From NCBI GenBank assembly GCA_033721235.1, contig JAWWAY010000004.1, positions 176,547 to 240,546 of the forward strand: a stretch of 64,000 nt of DNA, written 5' to 3'. A program made the translations under genes and the position numbers. Positions 1-8,136 of this stretch are shown here, piece after piece. Under the pieces are notes generated by a model. That model saw only the letters and a list, made by a program, of their open reading frames with translations. It did not search any database and was not told where the DNA came from. Position 1 is the first letter of the stretch; each line of letters opens with the position of its first letter. This stretch comes from UBA5078 sp033721235 (GTDB taxonomy: Bacteria > Pseudomonadota > Gammaproteobacteria > Pseudomonadales > Pseudohongiellaceae).

Positions 1-267
1 ATCGCTAGGAGGATGCGCGAGCGCCCGTGCGTGACGCATCAACTCGATATGTTCAAACTGAAGAAAGTCGAAGTGTTTCACTTCGCCGATAAGAAGGCGG
101 CTCATTTGCGTCGTGATTCTTTCCTCAGAGTTTAAAGTGATGTTCAATGCCGCTTCATAGTCCTGATGGTGGCTTAAGCTGTCCTCGCTTAGCGCGCTTG
201 AGCCTAAACACATGGCCGAGGCGGCGATCACTATTCTAATGGCGAGAGTGTTCGATAATTTTGGCAT
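1..267 (-). CDS. Exported protein of unknown function (C-terminus outside window)
   Basis: An open frame of 89 codons reads leftward from an ATG at 267 and is still open at base 1, so the gene is truncated by the window edge. Its first residues (MPKLSNTLAIRIVIAASAMC) look like a signal peptide, with cleavage probably near residues 25-28. The visible mature part is rich in His, Glu and Leu (for example EVKHFDFLQFEH) and probably helical. The ATG overlaps the stop codon of the upstream peroxidase gene (TAATG), so the two are very likely one operon and may act together in the periplasm. I do not recognise the family. The translation was read by hand from the minus strand. Confidence 0.6.
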   Translation of the reverse strand, partial: MPKLSNTLAIRIVIAASAMCLGSSALSEDSLSHHQDYEAALNITLNSEERITTQMSRLLIGEVKHFDFLQFEHIELMRHARALAHPPSD

Positions 268-1454
268 TATTGCACCTCACTTGCCGCGTTGGCAGAGTTT
301 TCGCGTGGCGTGTGCATCATATGGTGCTGATGCTTGTGTTGCTCCGATGGCATTTTGTCTGGCATCTGCTGGCGCACGGAGTTTCGCATTTGTTCTTGGT
401 TCATGCCTCGATTACCTCCATTGAAAAACTGGCTGCTTAGTGATCGAAGAAAGGCAGCAATATCGTTTACGTCGTTCTCTGCTAAGGTTCTGCCTGCTTG
501 GTTTTGAGCCATTGTGCGAATGGCATCTTCTAAGTTTGTAACGCTGCCGTCATGAAAATAAGGCGCAGTAAGAGCGATATTGTGAAGTTGTGGTACCTTC
601 AACAACGCAGCATCGGCTTGGCGCTGACTCCTAGAGGCCACACCGAGATCCTCACTTAGATCCATCTTGGCTAACACGGCTTTGGCAGCTATTGCCTGAT
701 AGGAGTTTCCACCAAGATTGATGCCGTTATGACAGGAGGTGCAACCTAACTGATCGAAGCGCTGCTTTCCTCTAATCTCTTGTGTGCTGAGGGCGCTAGT
801 GTCTCCATTTAGGTAGTCATTAAAGGGAGAGTCTGTTCGCGTCATGTCCTTGGAGTGTTGAGCAATGGCATTGCCTAGATTACGTTCAGTAAGTCCGTCC
901 GGATAAGCAGCATTGAATTGACTGACATAAGCTGTGTTTTGTTCAAGCTTTGTCATAATAATGCCGAGGTCATGCCCCATCTCTACTGGGTTGGAAAGAG
1001 GCGCGAGAGACTGTTGGTCAAGGTCGAAAGCTCTACCGTCCCAGAACTGACGAAAGTTGAAAGCCGAGTTAAATATAGTAGGGGTGTTGCGTGTACCTTC
1101 CGCGCCGCCGATGCCACGTGCAAGCCTTAGGCCGTCTGTGCCTCCCTTCATCCCCATGTGACAAGTGTTGCACGCAATGCTGTCATCGCTAGAAAGGGAT
1201 TTGTCATGGAAGAGAGAAAAGCCAAGATCTCGTTTCGCTGCGTTGGCCGGGAAGTTATTGAGCTCAGGTATGGGGCGAAATATGTCATTGGCTAGCGAGT
1301 GCGACGCGTTCGCGTTTATCCAAGGAGCCTCACCTTTAGCTGCAAGAAATGCCTGGTACGCTTTCGTTGCAGCTTCCTCAGCTAATGCAAAATGGTTGCT
1401 AAGAGCAGCACTTACCAGTGCGGCTAGTAGCGCTGTCATGCGCGATAGTCTCAT
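267..1454 (-). CDS. Diheme cytochrome c peroxidase / MauG family protein
   Basis: This is a periplasmic diheme enzyme of the CcpA/MauG superfamily, which reduces H2O2 or performs related haem-dependent oxidations. Two haem c sites are visible, CNTCH (residues 95-99) and CTSCH (238-242), in the family's usual order, together with the conserved RNTPTIFN and FHDGS segments. I chose the ATG at 1454 because AAGGAGA lies 6 nt upstream and it starts a clean signal peptide (MRLSRMTALLAALVSAAL). A longer frame to 1514 exists but has no comparable ribosome site. Unusually, the C-terminus carries a Met/His-rich tail (QMPDKMPSEQHKHQHHMMH) that looks metal-binding. It is divergent from the cytochrome oxidase cluster and overlaps the exported-protein gene downstream. 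Substrate not predictable. Confidence 0.85.
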   Translation of the reverse strand: MRLSRMTALLAALVSAALSNHFALAEEAATKAYQAFLAAKGEAPWINANASHSLANDIFRPIPELNNFPANAAKRDLGFSLFHDKSLSSDDSIACNTCHMGMKGGTDGLRLARGIGGAEGTRNTPTIFNSAFNFRQFWDGRAFDLDQQSLAPLSNPVEMGHDLGIIMTKLEQNTAYVSQFNAAYPDGLTERNLGNAIAQHSKDMTRTDSPFNDYLNGDTSALSTQEIRGKQRFDQLGCTSCHNGINLGGNSYQAIAAKAVLAKMDLSEDLGVASRSQRQADAALLKVPQLHNIALTAPYFHDGSVTNLEDAIRTMAQNQAGRTLAENDVNDIAAFLRSLSSQFFNGGNRGMNQEQMRNSVRQQMPDKMPSEQHKHQHHMMHTPRENSANAASEVQ

Positions 1455-1563
1455 TGCGAGTCTCCTTGCCTGTTTAGGCATAAGTGGCTGCCCTTGTGGT
1501 TTGTTGTAATCCAATAAGAGCAGGTCTTATTTACAATCTATGGGGGAGCAGGGCAGTTCACAA

Positions 1564-1606
1564 TGTGACATGTTGTCGCAGCATTAGCTTGTCAAATATT
1601 GTCACA
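1564..1606. promoter_or_regulatory. Possible operator in the divergent peroxidase / cytochrome-cluster intergenic region
   Basis: The 280-bp gap between the two divergent units contains TGTGACA (1564-1570) and its exact complement TGTCACA (1600-1606), with a further TGTGACT near 1693. Such spaced heptamers could bind a regulator controlling both directions. No FNR box (TTGAT-N4-ATCAA) is visible, although FNR control is common for cbb3 genes. This is a pattern only, with no known factor assigned. Confidence 0.22.
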
Positions 1607-1734
1607 GTTTCAATTGGTATTGGCAGGTGTATTGGGTTCGATAATGACGCACAATTGAACGGTTAGGTAAATAAATAATACTAAATGAGAATGTGACTTA
1701 TTTTTAGTTTAAAGAGGCTAATGGGGGCAATATT

Positions 1735-2394
1735 GTGAGTGATAACACAAAAGAGATAGCAGGTCGTAGAAGAGTGATTGGAAGTTTAGGGGCTGCAGCT
1801 CTAGCGAGCTTAGCGGCAGGTGCGGCACCGGCAAGCGCCCAGACACAAACCAACGGCTTCGTTCCTAAGCGTCACCCCCAAGATCAATGGATGGGAGAAT
1901 TGCAAGGTGATCATAGGGTCTTCATAGATACATCGAATGCGGGTGGCGGTGCTAACGCGGTGCGTTATGGCAATAATATTCTGGACTCTCATATCGGCGC
2001 ATACGATGGTAGTGAAGAGGATATGGCCATTATCGTCTGTTATCGCCATACCTCAACGCCTTTTGCCTTCAACGATGCCATGTGGGCTAAGTATGCCGAT
2101 GGTTTTGCCCTGTTTACCCAGGAGCGTGATGAAAATGGAGTGGCGCCCACTAAGAATAGGCTCTATAGCAGCATTTTAGCCTTGGGGGAACGAGGCGTGA
2201 GCTATGCGATTTGCAATAAAGCAACGACTACCCTGTCGGGTTTAATTGCGCGCAATTCGAACTCCACTGCCGAGGAAATTCACGCAGAGCTGATCGCCAA
2301 CGCTATTCCAGGTGCCCACTTCGTGGCTGCCGGAGTACTGGCGGCGACTCGTTCTCAGGAATATGGTTTCAGCTTATTATATTCTGCATCCTGA
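1735..2394 (+). CDS. Tat-exported DsrE/F-like protein
   Basis: The 219-residue product starts at a GTG. It has a twin-arginine-type leader (GRRRVIGSLGAAALAS, ending about ASAQ at residue 36), so it is likely exported folded. The remainder resembles periplasmic DsrE-like proteins (segments HIGAYDGSEEDMAIIVCYRH, YAICNKATT and the PGAHFVAAGV end), a fold linked to sulfur handling. Cysteines lie in VVCYRH-like and YAICN positions, where sulfur-carrier cysteines can occur. It sits just upstream of the fused cytochrome oxidase and its stop is 16 nt before that gene's ATG, so it is probably the first gene of that operon. Role inferred: periplasmic sulfur carrier or sensor for the oxidase/TsdA-like module. 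Confidence 0.7.
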   Translation: MSDNTKEIAGRRRVIGSLGAAALASLAAGAAPASAQTQTNGFVPKRHPQDQWMGELQGDHRVFIDTSNAGGGANAVRYGNNILDSHIGAYDGSEEDMAIIVCYRHTSTPFAFNDAMWAKYADGFALFTQERDENGVAPTKNRLYSSILALGERGVSYAICNKATTTLSGLIARNSNSTAEEIHAELIANAIPGAHFVAAGVLAATRSQEYGFSLLYSAS

Positions 2395-2410
2395 TCGGAG
2401 TTCGACTTTC

Positions 2411-5041
2411 ATGCAAGAGACTGTAAGCTCCAATAGAGCAGCTCCTTTCTGCTCGGAACTCGTGCGGGCGCATAGTTATGCCGCCCTAGCAACTCTAATT
2501 ATCTCTGCTGTGTTTGGCATAATGGTCGCAGCCTTGTTTGTGTATCCGGATTTAACCGCAGGGTCCGAGGTCGCGACTTGGGGGCGTCTGCGTTACGCCC
2601 ATACTCAAGGCATCATGATAGGGTGGTTGGGTAATGCTTTTTTGGCTTTTCTCTACTACGCAGTTCCTGTCCTAACGGGGCGCGCTGTTAGCAATATTAC
2701 ACTGGGTTGGGTGATATTTGGGCTGTGGAATTTTGTAGCCGTGATTCCAGGTTGGGTTCTCGTCTTAAGCGGTGTTAGTCAGCCCTTGGAGTGGGCGGAG
2801 TTTCCATTAATCGTAGACGCCGTAGTCATCTGTGCACTGCTTCTATCAGCGGTGCAATTTTTACCCGCGTTTTTCAGGCAGGGCTTGGATAGTCTATACG
2901 TATCCAGTTGGTACATCATCGGAGGCTTGGTATTTACGGTCTTAGCCTATCCCACTGGTAATATTGTTCCCGATATTGCAGCGGGGGCAAGCAGCGCAGC
3001 CTTTGGCGGGCTGTGGATACACAATGCGGTGGGCCTCTTTGTTACGCCTCTAGCATTGGCTATTGTCTATTATGTTATTCCCGCCTCAACCGGAAGGCCT
3101 ATCTACAGTCACTTTCTGTCTATGTTGGGTTTCTGGGGGCTATTCTTTTTCTACCCGCTTAATGGGACGCATCACTATATTTTCTCGGTGATTCCAATGG
3201 CTGCCCAATTGGGAGCTATCGCCGCTTCGGCTTTCCTGGGGCTTGTCGTATTGATAGTGGTGAGCAATTTAACGCTATCTATGCGTGGTGCGGGCTTAAT
3301 TGCAAAGGACCCGGCATTGAGGTTTATAGCGGCGTCGGTTCTATTTTATTTTATTGTGAGTATGCAGGGCGCATCGCAGGCTCAGATGAGCTTGAACCAG
3401 TTTGTGCATTTTAGCGACTGGGTGGTTGGACACTCGCATTTGGCAATGCTTGGCTTTGCGACGTTTGCCGCTATTGGTGGCATCGTTCATGTATGGCAAC
3501 GAATGCCTAATAGCCGTTATAACCCTAGGGCAATAGAGTGGTCTTTCTGGCTGCTGTTTATTGGTATTAGTCTAATGGTCATAGACTTGACGGTAGCGGG
3601 TATCGTTCAGGCTGAACTATGGCAGCAGGCAGGTCCTTGGATTGAATCCGTGCGTGCCTCCAAGCCTTATTGGATGCTTCGTTACCTTTCCGCAATTCCT
3701 GTTACGGCAGGCTTTGTGGCGCTAATCTATGGTTTGTTAACGGGGCCTCGGGGCACTGTGATGGGCGATAAGATGAGCTTAGAAAAAGCAACGCCCACCC
3801 AGCCCCAGCTATCGGCATCGGCTCAGTCTCCAGCCTTGAGCATGGCGTATCTTGTCACTGGTGTTGCTGGCATTGGGTTCTTTGCGTTCTCTATGGTGTT
3901 GTTAGGTCTATGGCCGGCTAAGGTTTTGGATAGGCAGATTACTGAAACCTCGCCAGAATTTATTTTGCCGCTCTCCCCATCGGAGAAAAGAGGTCAGGCG
4001 CTTTATGCTCGCGAGGGCTGTGGGTACTGTCATACTCAACAAATACGCTACTTAGACAATGATATGAGGCGCTTCGGTGCGCCAACGCTCGCGTGGGAAA
4101 CTCAGTTTGATAGTCCTCATCTGTGGGGGACAAGACGAGTGGGTCCCGATCTCTCGCGAGAAGGTGGCGTGCGCTCGCAGGACTGGCATTTTGCACATCT
4201 ATATGATCCGAGGAGCGTCGTTCCGTCATCGATTATGCCCAGTTATCGCTCCATGTTTGCAGGATCGGCGCTTGCACCTAAGCAGGAAGCTCGCGATTTA
4301 GTAGCTTATATTGGTTCACTGGGAAGGGCGCGGGCGATGGCGTGGCCGGATAATGATAAAGCTGCGCTTGGCAGCAGCGCGCTTGATAAATGGGGGCAAA
4401 TGTCTTTAAACGCCTCGCAGCTTAATACTCATCCCGCGAGCCAGAGGCCGTTGACAGAAACGAATTACTCCAATGACGTGAATATTGGCAGTCCAGACTT
4501 GCAACTATGGCTAGAGAATTGTGCAGGCTGTCATGGAGAGCTGGGGGCGGGGGATGGAACGGCCTCTCAATGGTTGTCGCCAATGCCTGCGAATCTTCGT
4601 GCCCATGAGTACTCTGCTGACTATGTCTTATCGGTTCTGGTCAATGGTAAAGAGGGGACGTCCATGCCTGCTTGGCGCGATCACAGTCCTGAGGATCTGG
4701 CTTCCTTGGTGGCACTCGTCCTGGGCTTGTCGGAGCCCGACTTAGACGGGGAGGCTGACGCAGCGATGATAGCTCAAGGCCAAAAAACGTATGTAGAGAA
4801 CTGCGTGCAATGTCATGGGGTCTCTGGTCAGGGGGATGGTTTTGCGGTTGATCGGCTTGCAGTTCAAGCAACGAACTTTAGGCAGAGCAGGCCCAGTTTA
4901 GAGTACGCAATCAAAGTATTGAATGAAGGCGTAGGAGGTACGCCTATGGCGCCTTGGAATGACAGGCTTTCTGCCGCCGAAATAGAAGCGGTTTCGCACT
5001 TCGTGAGAGGGTTTTTTGATCCCCAGGGGAATGCCCAATGA
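2411..5041 (+). CDS. Fused cbb3-type cytochrome c oxidase, CcoN-CcoO-CcoP-like
   Basis: One 876-residue polypeptide carries what are normally three subunits of the cbb3 terminal oxidase. Residues 1 to about 475 are CcoN, a multi-helix haem-copper subunit. It has the low-spin haem His (RYAHTQ), the CuB His (LWIHNAVG), the Tyr and His-His segment (FFFYPLNGTHHY) and the haem-ligand pair GHSH. Residues about 505-690 are CcoO, with haem site CGYCH at 537-541 and typical LWGTRRVGPDLSREGG and PSSIMPSYRSMF motifs. Residues about 690-876 are a CcoP-like diheme domain with CAGCH (704-708) and CVQCH (798-802). The start at 2411 has GGAG 10 nt upstream; an upstream in-frame extension overlaps the DsrE gene and looks untranslated. 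No separate ccoO, ccoP or ccoGHIS is present here. CcoNO fusions are known; a three-part NOP fusion appears uncommon. Confidence 0.9.
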   Translation: MQETVSSNRAAPFCSELVRAHSYAALATLIISAVFGIMVAALFVYPDLTAGSEVATWGRLRYAHTQGIMIGWLGNAFLAFLYYAVPVLTGRAVSNITLGWVIFGLWNFVAVIPGWVLVLSGVSQPLEWAEFPLIVDAVVICALLLSAVQFLPAFFRQGLDSLYVSSWYIIGGLVFTVLAYPTGNIVPDIAAGASSAAFGGLWIHNAVGLFVTPLALAIVYYVIPASTGRPIYSHFLSMLGFWGLFFFYPLNGTHHYIFSVIPMAAQLGAIAASAFLGLVVLIVVSNLTLSMRGAGLIAKDPALRFIAASVLFYFIVSMQGASQAQMSLNQFVHFSDWVVGHSHLAMLGFATFAAIGGIVHVWQRMPNSRYNPRAIEWSFWLLFIGISLMVIDLTVAGIVQAELWQQAGPWIESVRASKPYWMLRYLSAIPVTAGFVALIYGLLTGPRGTVMGDKMSLEKATPTQPQLSASAQSPALSMAYLVTGVAGIGFFAFSMVLLGLWPAKVLDRQITETSPEFILPLSPSEKRGQALYAREGCGYCHTQQIRYLDNDMRRFGAPTLAWETQFDSPHLWGTRRVGPDLSREGGVRSQDWHFAHLYDPRSVVPSSIMPSYRSMFAGSALAPKQEARDLVAYIGSLGRARAMAWPDNDKAALGSSALDKWGQMSLNASQLNTHPASQRPLTETNYSNDVNIGSPDLQLWLENCAGCHGELGAGDGTASQWLSPMPANLRAHEYSADYVLSVLVNGKEGTSMPAWRDHSPEDLASLVALVLGLSEPDLDGEADAAMIAQGQKTYVENCVQCHGVSGQGDGFAVDRLAVQATNFRQSRPSLEYAIKVLNEGVGGTPMAPWNDRLSAAEIEAVSHFVRGFFDPQGNAQ

Positions 5042-5226
5042 TTGTTAATATAGTGGTCTTCTTTGCGGTAGCAATGAGTGTGTTGTTTCTGGTGGCGTGG
5101 GGGCTAAGTAAAGAATTACGAGCACGCATAGAGCAGCCTAAGTTTGATTTTCTTGCACGTTTGCAGCAGCTTGAGTCGGTGTCTAATACCCGCTCGGGTT
5201 CGGAGGGAAACAATAATGTCCTCTAA
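5038..5226 (+). CDS. Small single-helix membrane protein in the CcoQ position
   Basis: The 62-residue product has one N-terminal hydrophobic segment (IVNIVVFFAVAMSVLFLVAW) followed by a charged cytoplasmic-type tail. Its ATG overlaps the oxidase stop (ATGA) and its end overlaps the next cytochrome gene, so it is translationally coupled within the operon. Size, topology and location match the small accessory subunit CcoQ, but there is no clear sequence signature, so this is positional inference. Confidence 0.65.
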   Translation: MIVNIVVFFAVAMSVLFLVAWGLSKELRARIEQPKFDFLARLQQLESVSNTRSGSEGNNNVL

Positions 5227-6142
5227 GTTTAAACTTGTAGTTCTAGCATTAAGCCTTGTCCTTGGCTGTGCCCTCGTCCTTCTCGCGTTGAGCGTAAGAG
5301 AGGGTTCTATGCAGACAAGCGAGCGAGCCGCGAGTGTGGAGTATGGAGAATTCATTATCAGAAACACCGCGCAGGTATTAGGTAGCGGCCAGAGTGACCC
5401 CGCCCTGCAATATTCCGGCACGAATATGGCCTGTGCCTCCTGTCATCTGGAGTCGGGCCAACTTCCAGGCACCTTAAGCTTATTACAGGCCGCAGCCAAA
5501 TACCCTAGTTTTTCCGGTCGAGAAGGGCGTGATAGAGATCTAGAGGACCGCATCAATGGTTGCATGCAGCGCAGCATGAATGGTCTTCCCATCCCTAGGG
5601 AGGGAGTGGAGATGCAATCAATGGTGTCCTATATCACTCATTTAGGTCAGCGCTACCAAGCGATGAGTAAGGAGGCCAGAGAACTACAGGAGCCACCGAG
5701 TTTTGTCGAACCGCAGCGCAAGGCAAGCGTTGAGAATGGCGCCTTGGTATATGAACAACGCTGTCAAACATGCCACGGTGATAACGGGCAGGGCTTATTG
5801 GCCACACAGGATGCTTCGTTGGGGTATACATTTCCGCCACTTTGGGGGCCGGATAGTTATAATAACGGAGCAGGGATGACGAGGGTTCTTACCGCGGCTC
5901 GTTTCATTAAAGCCAGAATGCCGCTTGGCCAGCCGGATCTTTCGGATGATGAGGCTTATGATGTGGCAGCTTATATTAATTCACATGAGAGGCCGATAAA
6001 GGCTAATTTAGAGGCCGACTACCCGGATAAGAGCCGTAAGCCAATTGATAGTCCCTACCCTCCGTATGCGGATCCCTTCTCCCAAGAGCAGCATCGTTTA
6101 GGGCCATTTGCCCCTATTCGTGAATATTACCAGAATCGTTAG
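5216..6142 (+). CDS. TsdA-like diheme cytochrome c (thiosulfate dehydrogenase family)
   Basis: The 308-residue product begins with an N-terminal signal anchor and has two haem c sites, CASCH (73-77) and CQTCH (183-187). The segment INGCMQRSMNG places Cys116 where TsdA enzymes have the axial Cys ligand of the active haem. TsdA couples thiosulfate to tetrathionate and passes electrons to c-type cytochromes. GGAGG lies about 7 nt before the ATG at 5216; a longer upstream frame lacks a signal peptide. It is the last gene of the oxidase operon, which suggests the enzyme feeds the fused cbb3 oxidase. The alternative is a related diheme donor with another substrate. Catalysis is not proven by sequence. 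Confidence 0.75.
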   Translation: MSSKFKLVVLALSLVLGCALVLLALSVREGSMQTSERAASVEYGEFIIRNTAQVLGSGQSDPALQYSGTNMACASCHLESGQLPGTLSLLQAAAKYPSFSGREGRDRDLEDRINGCMQRSMNGLPIPREGVEMQSMVSYITHLGQRYQAMSKEARELQEPPSFVEPQRKASVENGALVYEQRCQTCHGDNGQGLLATQDASLGYTFPPLWGPDSYNNGAGMTRVLTAARFIKARMPLGQPDLSDDEAYDVAAYINSHERPIKANLEADYPDKSRKPIDSPYPPYADPFSQEQHRLGPFAPIREYYQNR

Positions 6143-6153
6143 AGTGTGCAGTC

Positions 6154-6182
6154 AAAGGGTGAGACATAGGTCCCACCCTTTT
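6154..6182. terminator. Bidirectional hairpin terminator
   Basis: AAAGGGTG pairs with CACCCTTT around an inner GAC/GTC step and a 4-nt loop, followed by TTT. It lies between convergent genes (the TsdA-like gene on plus, the phosphatase on minus) and can serve both. Confidence 0.8.
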
Positions 6183-6188
6183 AGAAAT

Positions 6189-6734
6189 TTATTCGCCGAT
6201 AATGCCTCGTACAACAGGCTCTAGGCTTCTTAGTCCCCAGTCTTTGCCTGTGGCAATAGCCGACTCTAATGGCGCGCCCTCATTGATGCTAGCTGCCAGC
6301 GCTCGCAGTGCTCCGACTCGGTTGCTACTGGCGCAATGCACTAGAAGCGGTTGACCGTTGAGGCTATTCAGCAGCTCATCAAGGCTTTGCGCGTTGGCTA
6401 CGCTAACGCCTGCCGCCCCAGCCACGGGAATAGAGTGGTATTGCATTCCCAGTGACTCCACATATGCTGCTTCATCCCACTCTTGCTCCGCGACAGGGCG
6501 CAGGTTCACGATGTGTTTGACCCCAGAGTTCGCCAATACTTGCAGCTGTTCCTGTGTTGGTTGACCGCTAGTTAATATGTTTCTCTCTTGTGCGGCGAGA
6601 TTGAGAATGTCGGCGTTTGAAATGGCATCGGAGTCAACAGACGGGGAGCTCACACAGCTCGCTAGCACCAATACAATAAACGCTATTTGCACTCGATATA
6701 GTGCAGATCTGATTGAACCAAGTGATTGATGCAT
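6189..6734 (-). CDS. Lipoprotein with protein-tyrosine-phosphatase-like (DUF442/BLH) domain
   Basis: The 181-residue product has a hydrophobic leader and the lipobox LASC, so it is probably anchored in the membrane facing the periplasm. The domain shows the opening ILTSGQPTQEQLQVL, HIVNLRP and the phosphatase loop HCASSNRVG (a Cx5R active site with Cys and Arg present), typical of the beta-lactamase-hydrolase-associated (DUF442) phosphatase-like family. Members occur near sulfur-metabolism genes, which fits the neighbouring cluster, but the substrate is unknown. GGAG precedes the ATG at a normal distance. It converges on the cytochrome operon. Confidence 0.75.
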   Translation of the reverse strand: MHQSLGSIRSALYRVQIAFIVLVLASCVSSPSVDSDAISNADILNLAAQERNILTSGQPTQEQLQVLANSGVKHIVNLRPVAEQEWDEAAYVESLGMQYHSIPVAGAAGVSVANAQSLDELLNSLNGQPLLVHCASSNRVGALRALAASINEGAPLESAIATGKDWGLRSLEPVVRGIIGE

Positions 6735-6866
6735 AGTGACTCCTTATAGCATGGTAATTTTTAATATTAGGGACACCTCTGGCGGTGCGGGTGACATTAT
6801 AATGCACCTTTGTTGCCGAGTTTTCCAAGACTTGTTAAAGCAAGTTTGTCACTCTATTGAGCTGGG

Positions 6867-8135
6867 TCAAGAGTGCTCTGTGGAGTGGGGGAATTCGATG
6901 CTTATTTTGGTGCCAACATCAATGGTGCTTTCAACGCTAATCTCCCAATCAAACCTATCACAAATACGCCGTACTAGGTTTAAGCCCAGGCCTGTGCCGG
7001 CGGTTTTGGTGCTGTAGGAACGATCAAATATCTGATCGATTTTATCCGCAGCTATGCCTTCTCCTGTGTCGCTTATCAGCAATTTGTGTTGATTAAGCTC
7101 AATGCTAATAGTGCCTTGAGAAGTATGTTCAAGAGCGTTGCGAAATAGGTTGCTGAAGGTAATTTGAACGAGACTAGCGGGTGCTTTCAGCACGGGCTTG
7201 TCTTTTAAGCTTGTTTCAATGCGTAAGTTTTTAGCTTCAATCTGCGCGCTATTGTCTTCGATTTGCTGTTGTATGATCGTGATAAGGTCGGCCTTTGGCC
7301 CTTGGGTGATCTGCTTATCGTCTTCGCGAGATAGAAAGAGAGTGGCCTCTATAAAGGCCAGCATTTCCTTACAGGCGCGGTTAATGCGCTCGGCGGCTCT
7401 TTCGGCTGCTGGCGATAGTTCGCTTGCGGATAGCACGTCGACGGCGCCCATCATGACCGACAGGGGAGTGCGTAACTCATGGCTTGCCGCGGCGGTGAAG
7501 GAGCGCTCGCGTTCGACAAACTGGTCCAGTCTTTCCATGTAGCTATCGAAGGCGGCGGCTATTTTCCATATCTCGCTACCGCGATAGTCTTTTTCGATAC
7601 GCAGTTTACGCTCGCCTGGGTGGAGCGTAGTGATTCTTCTAGATAGTTCGCTCACAGGCGCTATGATGACTTTGCTCGCGCTAAGCCCCATTAATAGCGC
7701 AATGAAAGCGACTAGAATCAGGCCATAGAGTAGCAGGCTCAATACAAGATGTTCTTGATTTTCCCAATTGGTAATGTCGTATACGAGGTAGCTTGGCTCT
7801 CCTTGCCAACTTCCCACTTCGACTTGGTAGTAGGAATTCCCTACCTCAATGCTATGGTGATCTCCTGGTAAAAGTGCTGTAATTTCCGGCGGGGGTAAAG
7901 ATGGGCTGCCCTGATAATAAAACTGCCAGCCATCGAATAAGTAGGCCGAATTATAGTTGCCTTGCTCCAGCTGTTCGGTCAGTGCTTCTAGTTGCGTTGC
8001 GACCATCTCACCTAACACCACCGCCTCTAAACGAGCCTTGATAAACATGACTCCACCGGCAAAAAGAGAACTGGTGACGGTGACAATGACTAGAACAGTG
8101 AGCAAAACGCGAAGTTTTAGGTTGTGACTTTTCAT
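6867..8135 (-). CDS. Sensor histidine kinase of the efflux two-component system
   Basis: The 422-residue membrane kinase has helix 1 at about residues 8-29, a periplasmic sensor of about 100 residues, helix 2 at about 131-153, then HAMP, a HisKA domain (AASHELRTPL, His219) and an HATPase with N (NLFRNALEHT), G1 (DTGEGIA) and G2 (GTGLGLNLV) boxes. I use the ATG at 8135, one base after the regulator stop (TAG-T-ATG). The longer frame to 8321 overlaps the regulator gene and is not credible. The pair faces the RND efflux operon, so it probably senses a periplasmic metal or similar toxicant and controls the pump. The sensor domain has no obvious metal-binding cluster. Confidence 0.9.
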   Translation of the reverse strand: MKSHNLKLRVLLTVLVIVTVTSSLFAGGVMFIKARLEAVVLGEMVATQLEALTEQLEQGNYNSAYLFDGWQFYYQGSPSLPPPEITALLPGDHHSIEVGNSYYQVEVGSWQGEPSYLVYDITNWENQEHLVLSLLLYGLILVAFIALLMGLSASKVIIAPVSELSRRITTLHPGERKLRIEKDYRGSEIWKIAAAFDSYMERLDQFVERERSFTAAASHELRTPLSVMMGAVDVLSASELSPAAERAAERINRACKEMLAFIEATLFLSREDDKQITQGPKADLITIIQQQIEDNSAQIEAKNLRIETSLKDKPVLKAPASLVQITFSNLFRNALEHTSQGTISIELNQHKLLISDTGEGIAADKIDQIFDRSYSTKTAGTGLGLNLVRRICDRFDWEISVESTIDVGTKISIEFPHSTEHS

Positions 8136-8136
8136 A

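Noticed and set aside
1515..1734. FNR box controlling the cbb3 cluster
   Set aside because: No TTGAT-N4-ATCAA match; only spaced TGTGACA/TGTCACA heptamers were seen.
2312..2410. N-terminal extension of the fused oxidase
   Set aside because: It lies entirely within the DsrE-like gene in another frame; a ribosome site precedes the ATG at 2411.
5144..5215. Longer N-terminus for the TsdA-like cytochrome
   Set aside because: The extension overlaps the small membrane-protein gene and hides the signal anchor; the ATG at 5216 has a good ribosome site.
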